Source: DASZBR01 sp033763845 (GTDB taxonomy: Bacteria; Pseudomonadota; Gammaproteobacteria; DASZBR01). From it: DNA of 64,000 nt. The translations under genes and the position numbers were made by a program. Where the stretch lies: assembly GCA_033763845.1 (NCBI GenBank), contig JANRJR010000070.1, positions 32,067 to 96,066 on the forward strand. Reading direction: 5' to 3'. The notes beneath the pieces were generated by a model. That model saw only the letters and a list, made by a program, of their open reading frames with translations, was not told the DNA's origin and searched no databases. Below, piece by piece: positions 15,697 to 24,073 of this stretch (its first letter is position 1; each line of letters begins with the position of its first letter).

Positions 15697-18645
15697 TCAC
15701 CGTGTTTTTCTTACTACAGTCACAGCCTCCTCGACTCGCGTAATTGCAGAAAGGCTTGTTTTAAAATTACCGTGTATTTTAACCAACGTAGCCAATGTTT
15801 CATTCGACTTTCCAGGAAGTTTGCTTACCTCAAAAAAGCGCTTCTCCTGCTGGGCTACAAATTTATTTACCCCACAGACTTTTTGTTTTTTATCACAGGG
15901 TTCTAACGTACTCGCAATACGCTTCGCTTCAAATCGCATTTTGGCAATCATGGAAATGATAGAATGAACTTCTGGCTGAGATTTAAGATAATTCTGACTA
16001 TCCTCGTCCATTTTTTTTAAGTCTTTATCTTCAAACGATTGAGTTTTGACCATTTCTCCTATGGTATTTTCTAAACTATCTTCGGCTGACTCATCATCTT
16101 TGATCTCTTGAACATGCTCCTTCAAGAACTTCATCAATTCTTGACCTAATTTAGTAAAATCATTATCGACGGCCAGTTGCAATGCAAAAGGCATCGTTTT
16201 GATAACAAATAACAATCCCTCCTTTGCAAGACTTTCTAACGCATTAAAATCCGTTCCTGATTCTCGCAGAGACTTCATTTTTTCGACACGCTCCGACAAT
16301 TCAACCCCAGATATTGCGATTAAAACATCTTCAATTTGGGCAGATTTTTGATGCAGCATGGCTAATTCAGCAGGGCTGACTCTTTGTTTATCGCCAATCC
16401 CTATCCACTGGCAAAAATACTCAATGACACGCTCAGCAAGCGCTTCTCTTACCAAAGGATGTGTAAAGGCAGGTGACATGGAAAGGGGTTTTTCAAAACA
16501 TCGTTGGGCTTCTAGGAGATACGCCCCACTTTTAGCTAAACGATCCTTAACGTTATCGTCATTTAATTCTTCATCAGAACTGGTAATGTCTTTATGAAGA
16601 GCCCATAACTGATCACCTTTCTTTCGCCATGCACTCAAATAATTTGGATCTAACTCAATCGCCTGACTGTAATGTCGAAGGGCTTCTTCAGGGATTCTGG
16701 CTCTGTCGCCAAGCCTACATAACTCAATCGCGGCAACTCTTTTTTCATCTGATTTTAACTGTCTACGCATCGCCATTTCTTTGTAGCTATTAAGAAAACA
16801 TGCCATACGTCTCAGCTTTTCAGCATCCCTTTCGCCTGCCAATTCTCGCTTAAAACTTTCCTTCATTGCGTAGTAAATGGCTTTCATTTCTTTAATATAC
16901 TTAGCATAATTTTCAGATTTCAACGCATTGAGGCCAATTTCTAGATAATCGAATGCATTCGCTGTTTCCTGTAAATTTGGCACGTTCCCATTATAGAATG
17001 GCTCTAGCAAAGCTTCTTCATGCCGTTCTATGTCAGCTTTTTCTTCATTTTCCTCATCTCGGGCCTTTATGATACTTAAACGCCTCTCAACCAATGTTTT
17101 TTGTTCTTGAAATGCTTGCTTCAAGGATTGGATTTTTGATCTAACTCCTTCTTTCTGTGAAGAAGGCTTGCTGAAAAACTCGTCCAACTTCGCCAAATTA
17201 GATTCTATGTCACGCACGAAAGCTTGCGGTTGGAAGCCTTCTTGAAGTTGTTGCGAGTCGCGCTTTTCATCCAACTCTCCTTTCATTTTCGCCAAGACTT
17301 CGACTTTTTCTTTCACCAACTCCAATCGCTGCTCGAGAAAACTACGCCGAATAGTTTCTAAAAATAAAACGGTTTTTCGTGTATAAAATCTTCTTAGCCC
17401 TCTTTGACAAGCCTTAATTTCATTCTCTATTTCCTGATCTTTCGTTTCAAATTCCTTTTCTGCAAGCGCTAAATTTGGGAGCCGTTCAGAAAATGGGGCA
17501 AAAACATCTTTTTGAAGTTTCACTTTTTTAAGGGCTGCATCAATTCTTGCTTGACCACTATAATCTTCAACCCATTTCAGCCGTATATTTACCCAATAAA
17601 ACAAAAAATTGGGTATCAAACGACGTTTCGGCACTAATTCACTTACTTCATATCGTTTAGCCAAATTTTCCTTTAAGCTTAATTCATCTGACGCAACACC
17701 GCCGAACCAGGGTAATTCAAATAACTTTTTGCGCGCTACTTCATCTCCATGCGAGTCAACGATCAAATGAAACCGAATAAATTGTTCTTGTAATAGTTCA
17801 TCTCCTTTAATTTGCGGAGTAGTAAAACTTTCTTTGAGAAGTCCTTTCGACTTTAATACACCCACAAATCGGCATAAAACGTCTGCATTTCGAAGGGTTG
17901 GATCGGATGCAGCGATAGAAAGACGCGCAAGAATATGGGCCACGATATCATCACGTTCTTTTTTATAAACAGCCTCTTGTGCATCAAGATACGCTTCCCA
18001 GTCTTGCAAAATGGAAAGCGGGATCTTATTAAAAACACGGCGCCGTTTCGCAGACTCGTATTCTTTTCTGGCTTGTTCTAATACCAAAGCGATTGCTAAT
18101 AAAATATCGTATGCTGCCAAAAGAGAAGCATGTGCGTGCGTACAAAATCTTCCATGTTGTTGTAGCGCCGCTTGAATTTCTTCTAGTTGACGTTTTTTAA
18201 CTTGATTGTCTTCTGCAATTTTTTCAAATTTTTCCCAAAGCTCCTTACTTAATAAAGATTCCACAGTATCTTGTTTGCTTTGGAATTGAGCTTGCGCATG
18301 CTGATCTTCACGTCGCACTCCTAATCCATCTCTGACTTCTTTACCCAATTCAGATACTGATTTTTGAGATTTTCCAGGGGATTTTGTACCTATTGATGCC
18401 ACAAACTCATTAACAGAGTGTTTTAAGTTTGTCGCTATTTGCCGACTAAATTCAGTTATCCCCGTATGATGAAACTTTGAATTTTTATAAGAATCAAAAC
18501 CTTTCTGCAAAATTTCTTGCGTGAATTCTGGCGATAATGTGAACACCCCAAACGTTTCATCAATGCTGATTGGCTTAGATTCACCCTGAGGGGTAGCGTT
18601 ATACTTTCTAATAGCTCGCTTTAAATCAAAAATTTCAAATCCCAT
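15697..18645 (-). CDS. Large coiled-coil protein with a TPR-like segment
   Basis: About 982 residues from the ATG at 18645 (MGFEIFDLKRAIRKYN); an upstream TTG would add 10 residues, but AAAGGAACAG suits the ATG. It is almost entirely charged helix with long coiled-coil stretches (for example ~400-560). EEALRHYSQAIELDPNYLSA followed by WRKKGDQLW is a clear TPR-type helical pair at about residues 670-700. There is no signal peptide or membrane segment. It leads a two-gene unit with the 285-residue gene. Function is unknown; TPR/coiled-coil architecture is common among effectors of intracellular Gammaproteobacteria, which together with the setting suggests cargo. Confidence 0.65.
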   Translation of the reverse strand: MGFEIFDLKRAIRKYNATPQGESKPISIDETFGVFTLSPEFTQEILQKGFDSYKNSKFHHTGITEFSRQIATNLKHSVNEFVASIGTKSPGKSQKSVSELGKEVRDGLGVRREDQHAQAQFQSKQDTVESLLSKELWEKFEKIAEDNQVKKRQLEEIQAALQQHGRFCTHAHASLLAAYDILLAIALVLEQARKEYESAKRRRVFNKIPLSILQDWEAYLDAQEAVYKKERDDIVAHILARLSIAASDPTLRNADVLCRFVGVLKSKGLLKESFTTPQIKGDELLQEQFIRFHLIVDSHGDEVARKKLFELPWFGGVASDELSLKENLAKRYEVSELVPKRRLIPNFLFYWVNIRLKWVEDYSGQARIDAALKKVKLQKDVFAPFSERLPNLALAEKEFETKDQEIENEIKACQRGLRRFYTRKTVLFLETIRRSFLEQRLELVKEKVEVLAKMKGELDEKRDSQQLQEGFQPQAFVRDIESNLAKLDEFFSKPSSQKEGVRSKIQSLKQAFQEQKTLVERRLSIIKARDEENEEKADIERHEEALLEPFYNGNVPNLQETANAFDYLEIGLNALKSENYAKYIKEMKAIYYAMKESFKRELAGERDAEKLRRMACFLNSYKEMAMRRQLKSDEKRVAAIELCRLGDRARIPEEALRHYSQAIELDPNYLSAWRKKGDQLWALHKDITSSDEELNDDNVKDRLAKSGAYLLEAQRCFEKPLSMSPAFTHPLVREALAERVIEYFCQWIGIGDKQRVSPAELAMLHQKSAQIEDVLIAISGVELSERVEKMKSLRESGTDFNALESLAKEGLLFVIKTMPFALQLAVDNDFTKLGQELMKFLKEHVQEIKDDESAEDSLENTIGEMVKTQSFEDKDLKKMDEDSQNYLKSQPEVHSIISMIAKMRFEAKRIASTLEPCDKKQKVCGVNKFVAQQEKRFFEVSKLPGKSNETLATLVKIHGNFKTSLSAITRVEEAVTVVRKTR

Positions 18646-18802
18646 AACTCTGTTCCTTTTCCAGGTGGAACTCAAAGAATTTTATCAAAACACTACTGTA
18701 AAAGCAGTAAAAACTGCAAGAGTTTGAAACTCTAGCAACTTCTGGACCGTCTTAAGCTTCTTACAGATTAAGCTTGCCTCTTCTCGTGTACATATCAAGC
18801 AA

Positions 18803-19003
18803 TCAATACTGAGGAACAATAGTGCTTATGGAGCTTTTATAGATAGCTTGTTTTACAACACCATCAAGCCAAATTACTGTCTCATCCTGTCCTACCAAAA
18901 CTCCTTTAAGCTTAATTCCATGCTTTAAAAAGACGGCAAGCTCCACCCGATCTGCAATTAATTTTTCAATGAACTGATGCTCTATGGAAATACGTTTTGA
19001 CAT
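18803..19003 (-). CDS. hfq: Divergent Hfq-like RNA chaperone carried on the mobile element
   Basis: 66 residues that align without gaps over residues 1-64 of E. coli Hfq (as recalled): RV(E)LAVFLKHGIKLKG for the Sm1 motif and YKSSISTIVP for Sm2 (YKHAISTVVP in E. coli). The distal-face residues F25, I30 and K31 are kept or conservatively changed. The U-binding proximal face is altered: Q8 is E, F42 is T and H57 is S, while K56 is kept. The rim arginines R16/R17 are I and A. The C-terminal tail is absent. It may act alone, as a mixed hexamer with the host Hfq, or with different RNA preference. Its leader carries a hairpin around the ribosome binding site. Confidence 0.9.
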   Translation of the reverse strand: MSKRISIEHQFIEKLIADRVELAVFLKHGIKLKGVLVGQDETVIWLDGVVKQAIYKSSISTIVPQY

Positions 19004-19021
19004 AATGAGGTCCCTCTCATT
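19004..19021 (-). promoter_or_regulatory. Hairpin framing the hfq-like ribosome binding site
   Basis: Immediately before the ATG the minus strand reads AATGAG, AGGGAC, CTCATT: 6-bp perfect arms (19016-19021 and 19004-19009) with the Shine-Dalgarno AGGGA exactly in the loop. This may tune translation or autoregulation. E. coli hfq is known to be autoregulated at its leader, but the similarity here is only conceptual. Confidence 0.4.
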
Positions 19022-19430
19022 TATAAGGCTAGCGCAGTAATATTAAAGTCTTTTAGGGTTAATTTGAAAGAAGCATACACAGAATTTCGCTCATATCCAA
19101 CGCACACCCCATGCATAATTCTTACCCCTCAAAAAAAGCCCGATAATCAACCGTTCTCCGCCGTAAAACATTAGCAACTATATCTTGTCCCATTAGCAAT
19201 GAAATTTAAGTTTGTACAGTTTAAGAATCCAACCAATAAAATTCTTTCATCAAATTTTGATGTATGTTAGGATAGTTACCAACTGTTACGTAATTCAGAT
19301 CTCCTAGAAAAATATACAAAAACTTTGAATCACTGCCGTAACAAAACTCATCACACTAATACACAAAAAAGGCTCACACTAATTATCATCAAAAGCTTCA
19401 ACAACAACTTTGATATTAGCAGGAATAAAA
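19022..19430. other. Divergent intergenic region between the hfq-like gene and the oxygenase-kinase operon
   Basis: 409 nt without a gene. It must contain promoters for both neighbours. It holds the operator-like palindrome at 19248-19262 and a related half-site CATCAAAAGC near 19387. No clear small RNA or riboswitch could be recognised. Confidence 0.5.
19245..19262 (-). promoter_or_regulatory. Operator-like palindrome upstream of the oxygenase operon
   Basis: The minus strand reads CATCAAAATTTGATGAAA, identical over 18 nt to 23356-23373 on the plus strand, which lies in front of the S24-type repressor gene. The core CATCAAAATTTGATG is a near-perfect 15-bp palindrome. It sits about 170 nt upstream of the first gene of the oxygenase-kinase-regulator operon. 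Likely bound by the repressor encoded at 22567-23316. Confidence 0.65.
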
Positions 19431-20165
19431 ATGGACATTAGCACTGATGAAAATATTTTATTCAAAACAGACACAATAACGAAAAAAAACCTGTGTGAAC
19501 TAAATAGTTTCTTAGACGAATGGGATCAACGCTACAAATTGCAAGCGCAAAGCATTCCCCTGTTTATAGAAACAGAAAATCGCGGCTGGAACATTAAACA
19601 GAAAAAATTTTTTGCGAGGGCTTTTTATCATGTTCGCGGACATTTTCATGACTTCTTATGGTACTTAGGTAACCACGCTCCCGACAAAAGATCGAAAGAA
19701 GTTATTCTGCATAATTTAATGGAAGAATTTGGTGGGCAAGCCCAATCACATGAGAAACTGTACATCCATTTTGCTAAAAGTTTGGACGTACAAGACATAA
19801 ACGATGAAATTCTTGAACAGACGACCTATCTTCCATTTATCAAAGAGTTCAATAAAGGCCATTTAAGTCGTCTTTATACCCACTCCTGGCACGACAATTT
19901 AGCAATCTTCTCAGCCTATGAGAGATTGGACAATATTGATTACACCAACCTAATGACATTAGTAAAAAACTGGGGTATTCCCGATAAAGATAGTGTATTC
20001 TTCAAAGTTCATATGTTAGTTGAGCACTTTGAAACAACGCTCTCGACTCTCTTGTCCATTTGGACAATAAATAAGCAAACAGTTATTGATGCGTTTAATT
20101 TCATAGCCTCTCATCAACTACAAATGTGGAAGAATTTATCAGCGGCTGTGGTGGAATATTCATGA
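19431..20165 (+). CDS. Haem-oxygenase-like (HDO/TenA/PqqC-fold) protein
   Basis: About 244 residues from the ATG at 19431 (AGGA upstream). The NLMEEFGGQAQSHEKLYIHF segment (about 95-114) is the hallmark of haem-oxygenase-like di-metal oxidases and oxygenases, relatives of PqqC and chlamydial CADD. Candidate metal ligands are E98/E99, H107, E164, H194 and E198; the final His expected three residues after position 198 is E201, so the site may be modified. The stop lies 10 nt before the sensor kinase start, making it the first gene of an apparent operon with the kinase and a response regulator. It may make or modify the signal sensed by the kinase, but this is inference only. Confidence 0.7.
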   Translation: MDISTDENILFKTDTITKKNLCELNSFLDEWDQRYKLQAQSIPLFIETENRGWNIKQKKFFARAFYHVRGHFHDFLWYLGNHAPDKRSKEVILHNLMEEFGGQAQSHEKLYIHFAKSLDVQDINDEILEQTTYLPFIKEFNKGHLSRLYTHSWHDNLAIFSAYERLDNIDYTNLMTLVKNWGIPDKDSVFFKVHMLVEHFETTLSTLLSIWTINKQTVIDAFNFIASHQLQMWKNLSAAVVEYS

Positions 20166-20175
20166 GGGCTCGAGT

Positions 20176-21477
20176 TTGCGACGCAATTTATTTTTTTTAA
20201 CGTGTATTTTTAGATTTATTGCAAAAAAAACCGAGGATGCCGATCTTCAACTCGTGCCTTTTGGCGTCGTTATGTTTATCAATTTTTTTCTTTATTACAT
20301 TATCTGGCTAAAATTCAATCAACAAACCTATGAAAATTTATTTCTCCGCGCTACAGCTTCCACACTTTGTTTGATACTTTCTTTAAAAAACTATTGGCCA
20401 AAAAGTTTTACAAAATTCCTACCCGTTTACTGGTATTTCACCGCAGGATTCTGTCTTCCTTTTTTCTTTGTATTGATGACAATTAAAAACCACGGTTCGA
20501 CCATATGGCTAATGAATTGTGTTTCCGCTCTCTTCTTTTTGATGTTGCTATTTGATCTGTTAAGCGCTTTATTCCTCATACTTTTGGGAGGGTTTGTAGC
20601 CTATTTGAGTTTTATCTCGACTACACAAGAAGCTTTTTATTTTAACCCGGGAGATGTAAACGCTTTGGGGATTATCGCTACGATGGGAGCCGCATTTATT
20701 ATCGGAGGGATTTTTACCCACAATAAACAACTCATTCAAAACGCAAAATTAAACGGAATGATGGCTGCAGGCGCCAATATTGCGCATGAACTCCGAACTC
20801 CATTAGGTTCTATCACCAATGGCATAAAGGGAATAAAACGCTATTTTCCTGCTTTTTTAGATAGTTACCGCATCGCCAAAGAACACCATTTAGACATCCC
20901 GGAAATTCGCCCGGATCACTTCGAAACTTTAGCTACTTTATTAGACGATGTTGAATCAGAAACTGAATATTCCAACACTGTTATTAATATGCTTCTGGTC
21001 AAAGTAAAACATTCTGATATGAATTTTTCTGCAACAGAAGAGTGCACCATATCACAATGTGTTCAAAAAGCTTTAGAAAGATATCCTTTTGCCTCAGACA
21101 AACAAAATCAATTAATTCATTGGGACGACTCTAATGATTTTACATTTAAGGGTAATCAGATGCTAATGACTCATGTTTTATTTAATCTGATAAAAAACTC
21201 TTTGTACTTCATAGATGAAGCTCGTAAAGGCGAGATTCATATCTGGGCCAAAACGGGTAAAAAATACAACCATCTCCACTTTAAGGACACTGGCAAAGGT
21301 ATTCCGAAAAACATCCTCCCTAAATTATTTACCCGCTTCTTTAGCACCTCTGCAAATGGGACAGGGTTGGGGCTGACCTTCTGTAAAATGGTTATGGAAG
21401 GCTTCGGGGGCTCCATCCTTTGCCATTCTATTGAGAATGAATACACTGAATTTACCCTTCGTTTTCCAAAAATCTAG
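20176..21477 (+). CDS. CqsS/LqsS-like membrane sensor histidine kinase
   Basis: 433 residues. Six hydrophobic segments lie in the first ~180 residues, with the layout and local sequence of CqsS-type alpha-hydroxyketone sensors (YYIIWLKFNQQTYENLFLR, then AGFCLPFFFVLM). The H-box is NIAHELRTPLGSI (H204). The ATPase domain has an N-box NLIKNSLYFI, DTGKGIP and GTGLGLTFCK. It has no receiver domain, unlike Vibrio CqsS but like Legionella LqsS. TTG at 20176 is the likely start, with GAGG about 8 nt upstream. The partner regulator follows 53 nt downstream. No lqsA/cqsA autoinducer synthase is in the window. Confidence 0.85.
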   Translation: MRRNLFFLTCIFRFIAKKTEDADLQLVPFGVVMFINFFLYYIIWLKFNQQTYENLFLRATASTLCLILSLKNYWPKSFTKFLPVYWYFTAGFCLPFFFVLMTIKNHGSTIWLMNCVSALFFLMLLFDLLSALFLILLGGFVAYLSFISTTQEAFYFNPGDVNALGIIATMGAAFIIGGIFTHNKQLIQNAKLNGMMAAGANIAHELRTPLGSITNGIKGIKRYFPAFLDSYRIAKEHHLDIPEIRPDHFETLATLLDDVESETEYSNTVINMLLVKVKHSDMNFSATEECTISQCVQKALERYPFASDKQNQLIHWDDSNDFTFKGNQMLMTHVLFNLIKNSLYFIDEARKGEIHIWAKTGKKYNHLHFKDTGKGIPKNILPKLFTRFFSTSANGTGLGLTFCKMVMEGFGGSILCHSIENEYTEFTLRFPKI

Positions 21478-21530
21478 TCAAATCCCGTCAAACCATGATG
21501 TAATAGTCTTTTTTGATGCTAGGGACTCTC

Positions 21531-22559
21531 ATGATCACGACAAACGGAATATCAGCATACTACTACCCTACCTTGGCAGTTCTAGTTGATGATAGCGAAC
21601 GATTTCTAACAACAATCAGTCTGCAATTAGATACAAACCTTGCTTACGTCACCTTTAGTGATCCAGAACAAGCACTAAAATTTGTTACCCAAAAAACTCC
21701 AAATTCATTAGCCGAAAAATGTTTGGCTGAAAATGGGGAAGCTGGTAATTTTGGAGTTCAATCTACTGAACATGACGTCAAACTTAATTTATCAAAACTG
21801 TACCAGCAAATTTATAACGCCGAACGCTTTAATGAAACTTCAGTCATTGTGGTTGATTATTCAATGCCGAACATGAATGGCATGAAATTTTGCAAAAGTA
21901 TTCGTGAATTAAATAAATCAATAAAAATAATTTTATTAACTGGTGAAGCAGATGAAGGGAAAGGTGTTGAAATGTTCAATGCTGAGCTTATTCATCGATT
22001 CATTTCGAAAAATTCGCCTGGATTCGGAGAACAAGTTAGTAGTGCTATTGCTGAATTGCAACGAAACTACTTTGAATCACAATCAAAGCTTATTATACAA
22101 AATTTATCTACAAAAGCTTCTTCCTGCCTGCATGAAACAACCTTTATAAAAGTATTTCATGAAATTATTCGTAAACATAGAATTGTTGAATACTACCTTA
22201 TTGAAAATACAGGCAGTTTTCTTTTGCTAAAATTTGATGGCACTCCAATTTGGCTCCTGGTTTCAAGCGACACAGAGCTTCAAGAATATTGCGACATTGC
22301 AAAAGATTATCATGCGCCACCTGAGATACTAAAACTCTTAAAAGAAGGCCAAAAGATTCCTTATTTTAAAAATCCTGATGAATACATGAAAATGTCAGGT
22401 GTACATTGGGAAGCGCATTTACATACTGCTCAAAAAATCCAAGGGGAAAATACAACTTATTACTACGCGCTCGTAAAAGAAGAAGAGTTGTTTCCAATTG
22501 AAAAGGAAAACGTTCTCTCCTACAAAGAGTACATGGAAACAGTCTGGCCACCTATTTGA
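21531..22559 (+). CDS. Response regulator with an inserted receiver domain and unknown output domain
   Basis: About 342 residues from ATG 21531 (AGGGA upstream). Receiver domain: acidic pair D20/D21 in LAVLVDDSERF, phosphoacceptor D109 in VIVVDYSMPNMNG, T137 in ILLTGEADEG and K160 in RFISKNSP. The acidic pair and phosphoacceptor are about 89 residues apart rather than ~45, so the receiver carries an insert of ~40 residues (about 52-100). The C-terminal ~170 residues (for example YYLIENTGSFLLLKFDGTPI) are not a helix-turn-helix and match no output domain I recognise. Last gene of the oxygenase-kinase-regulator operon and presumably the kinase's target. Confidence 0.8.
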   Translation: MITTNGISAYYYPTLAVLVDDSERFLTTISLQLDTNLAYVTFSDPEQALKFVTQKTPNSLAEKCLAENGEAGNFGVQSTEHDVKLNLSKLYQQIYNAERFNETSVIVVDYSMPNMNGMKFCKSIRELNKSIKIILLTGEADEGKGVEMFNAELIHRFISKNSPGFGEQVSSAIAELQRNYFESQSKLIIQNLSTKASSCLHETTFIKVFHEIIRKHRIVEYYLIENTGSFLLLKFDGTPIWLLVSSDTELQEYCDIAKDYHAPPEILKLLKEGQKIPYFKNPDEYMKMSGVHWEAHLHTAQKIQGENTTYYYALVKEEELFPIEKENVLSYKEYMETVWPPI

Positions 22560-22566
22560 AAAAGAT

Positions 22567-23316
22567 TTACTTCGAAACTTTAATACGATGCCATATCACT
22601 GGGGCAGCATACACCAGCTCAACATCGTACAAAATTGGAGTCTGTAACGCTGTTTGAGTATTCAGACAAATAAGATTGTAATGTCCAGGTTTGCTTCCCA
22701 AACGCAGTTGGCGCACGCTGTTCTCACCATTTTGAGTTTCAATAATGCAGTTTTTTCCTGCTGCCTCTGTAATTTCTTCATCGTAATATCTAATGCCTGC
22801 TACATAGTCACCCTGTTTATAAAATGGTTCCATTCCATCATCCACAATTTCCAAATAAATTGCTTCATCATGTAAATTACAAAAAGCTGCCAATTCAGTT
22901 TGTATACTTTCAACATCGGTTTTATTTTTCTTCTTACTTTTAAATGGCTGCCGTTCAATATTTTCTATGGCGCCTTGTAACTCTCCATTTTCAAATAATT
23001 TACTCACCACTCCGTCCGGCCCATTCCCCACTCCTTGTAAAAGCCAGCCCACACTGCATCGAATACCTTCACTTCTTAAGGCCAGGAGTATTCGCTTAGC
23101 TCCTTGCTCAGTTAAGCCAGTGTGGATTCCGTCTTCCCAAGAGCGAAGCGTATTGGCACTGATGTTATATTTATTTTCAAATGCTTTACGCGATGAAAAA
23201 CCTGCCATAAGCCGTAAACGCTTTAAGCGTTCACCCCGCTCTGCTTTCGATGACATAGCTTCGTTCACTGAAGTTTGACTAACTTTTGTCGTTTTTTTGC
23301 GTTTCATTTCCGGCAT
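22567..23316 (-). CDS. CI-like repressor with degenerate S24 domain
   Basis: 249 residues. N-terminal helix-turn-helix (GERLKRLRLMAGFSSRKAF followed by NISANTLRSWEDG, about 28-63). The C-terminal domain follows the LexA/CI S24 layout (EIVDDGMEPFYKQGDYV, then VRQLRLGSKPGHYNLICLN), but the serine of the usual (D)SMEP is glycine (G161) and the lysine of VKRL is arginine (R202). It should therefore dimerise but not self-cleave. It faces the response regulator gene with 7 nt between stops. The divergent upstream region holds two palindromes, one identical to a site before the oxygenase operon, so it probably autoregulates and controls that operon. Confidence 0.85.
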   Translation of the reverse strand: MPEMKRKKTTKVSQTSVNEAMSSKAERGERLKRLRLMAGFSSRKAFENKYNISANTLRSWEDGIHTGLTEQGAKRILLALRSEGIRCSVGWLLQGVGNGPDGVVSKLFENGELQGAIENIERQPFKSKKKNKTDVESIQTELAAFCNLHDEAIYLEIVDDGMEPFYKQGDYVAGIRYYDEEITEAAGKNCIIETQNGENSVRQLRLGSKPGHYNLICLNTQTALQTPILYDVELVYAAPVIWHRIKVSK

Positions 23317-23355
23317 ATCGACCCAATAACCCTATAGTAGTGGCCTCTCAACACT

Positions 23356-23370
23356 CATCAAAATTTGATG
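23356..23370 (+). promoter_or_regulatory. Operator-like palindrome upstream of the S24-type repressor
   Basis: CATCAAAATTTGATG, about 40 nt upstream of the repressor start, part of an 18-nt sequence repeated exactly in reverse orientation at 19245-19262. It overlaps one copy of an 11-nt direct repeat ACACTCATCAA (23351-23361) whose second copy is 32 nt away (23383-23393), about three helical turns. Confidence 0.65.
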
Positions 23371-23376
23371 AAATAA

Positions 23377-23396
23377 ACATTGACACTCATCAATGT
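23377..23396 (+). promoter_or_regulatory. Second operator-like palindrome upstream of the S24-type repressor
   Basis: ACATTGA (23377-23383) and TCAATGT (23390-23396) form perfect 7-bp arms around CACTCA. The right half shares CTCATCAA with the first site, so it may be a weaker site for the same protein or a site for the second repressor at 24.1 kb. Confidence 0.45.
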
Positions 23397-23544
23397 TGGA
23401 TATATTATGAGCGTCATAGCTGGGCTGCAACCCAACTATGACAAGGTTGAGGCAATGCTTACTAGGCTTTTCCTCGGTGGGTAGTATTGCATATTACCTC
23501 GCCTCAAGGAATGCGTTTTGCCTCATTGTAATAGGCTTTGAGCA

Positions 23545-23973
23545 ATGGGAAAGAATATGGAAATTAGCACTTCAAGACAAAAACAGGCGTTGGTTGTTGA
23601 AGACAACGCCATGATTCAAAAGATTCACTCAGCATTTCTAAAATCGTTTAACTACGGGGTCACCGCAGTAAGAACAGGCGAAGAAGCCATTATCATTCTT
23701 AAAAGCAATGCTACTTTCGATGTCATCCTCCTAGATATCAATTTACCCCAAATTAACGGCTATGAAGTTAGCCGCATTATTCGAGAGGAACTAAAAGATA
23801 TATCTACCCCAATCATGGGAGTAAGCACTAATACAGCTAGTGAAATTCGAGATAAATGTTTGTCCGCAGGAATAAATGAAATTTATACCAAACCTATTCT
23901 GCAAGAAACGATAAATAATTTTTTACAAACATATGGAGCCAAAACCAATTCAGGGCCAGCAATCCAGCGTTAG
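23545..23973 (+). CDS. Stand-alone CheY-like receiver protein
   Basis: 142 residues, a single receiver domain. ALVVEDNAMIQKI gives the acidic pocket, VILLDINLPQINGYEV the phosphoacceptor (D64), and IYTKPI the conserved lysine. There is no output domain, so it would act by protein contact, as in a phosphorelay or as a regulator of the nearby CqsS-like kinase. Start uncertain: ATG 23545 has a weak GAG upstream, and ATG 23557 (MEISTS) is 3 nt after GGAAAG. It is divergent from the S24-type repressor, sharing the operator region. Confidence 0.85.
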   Translation: MGKNMEISTSRQKQALVVEDNAMIQKIHSAFLKSFNYGVTAVRTGEEAIIILKSNATFDVILLDINLPQINGYEVSRIIREELKDISTPIMGVSTNTASEIRDKCLSAGINEIYTKPILQETINNFLQTYGAKTNSGPAIQR

Positions 23974-24073
23974 TCCTAGAGTATAATAGCAATAATCATT
24001 TTTGTAGCGATAATTAAGGAGTTAGAACATCAAGCACTCTAACTCCTGATTATTAAAATACTATTAATACTTT

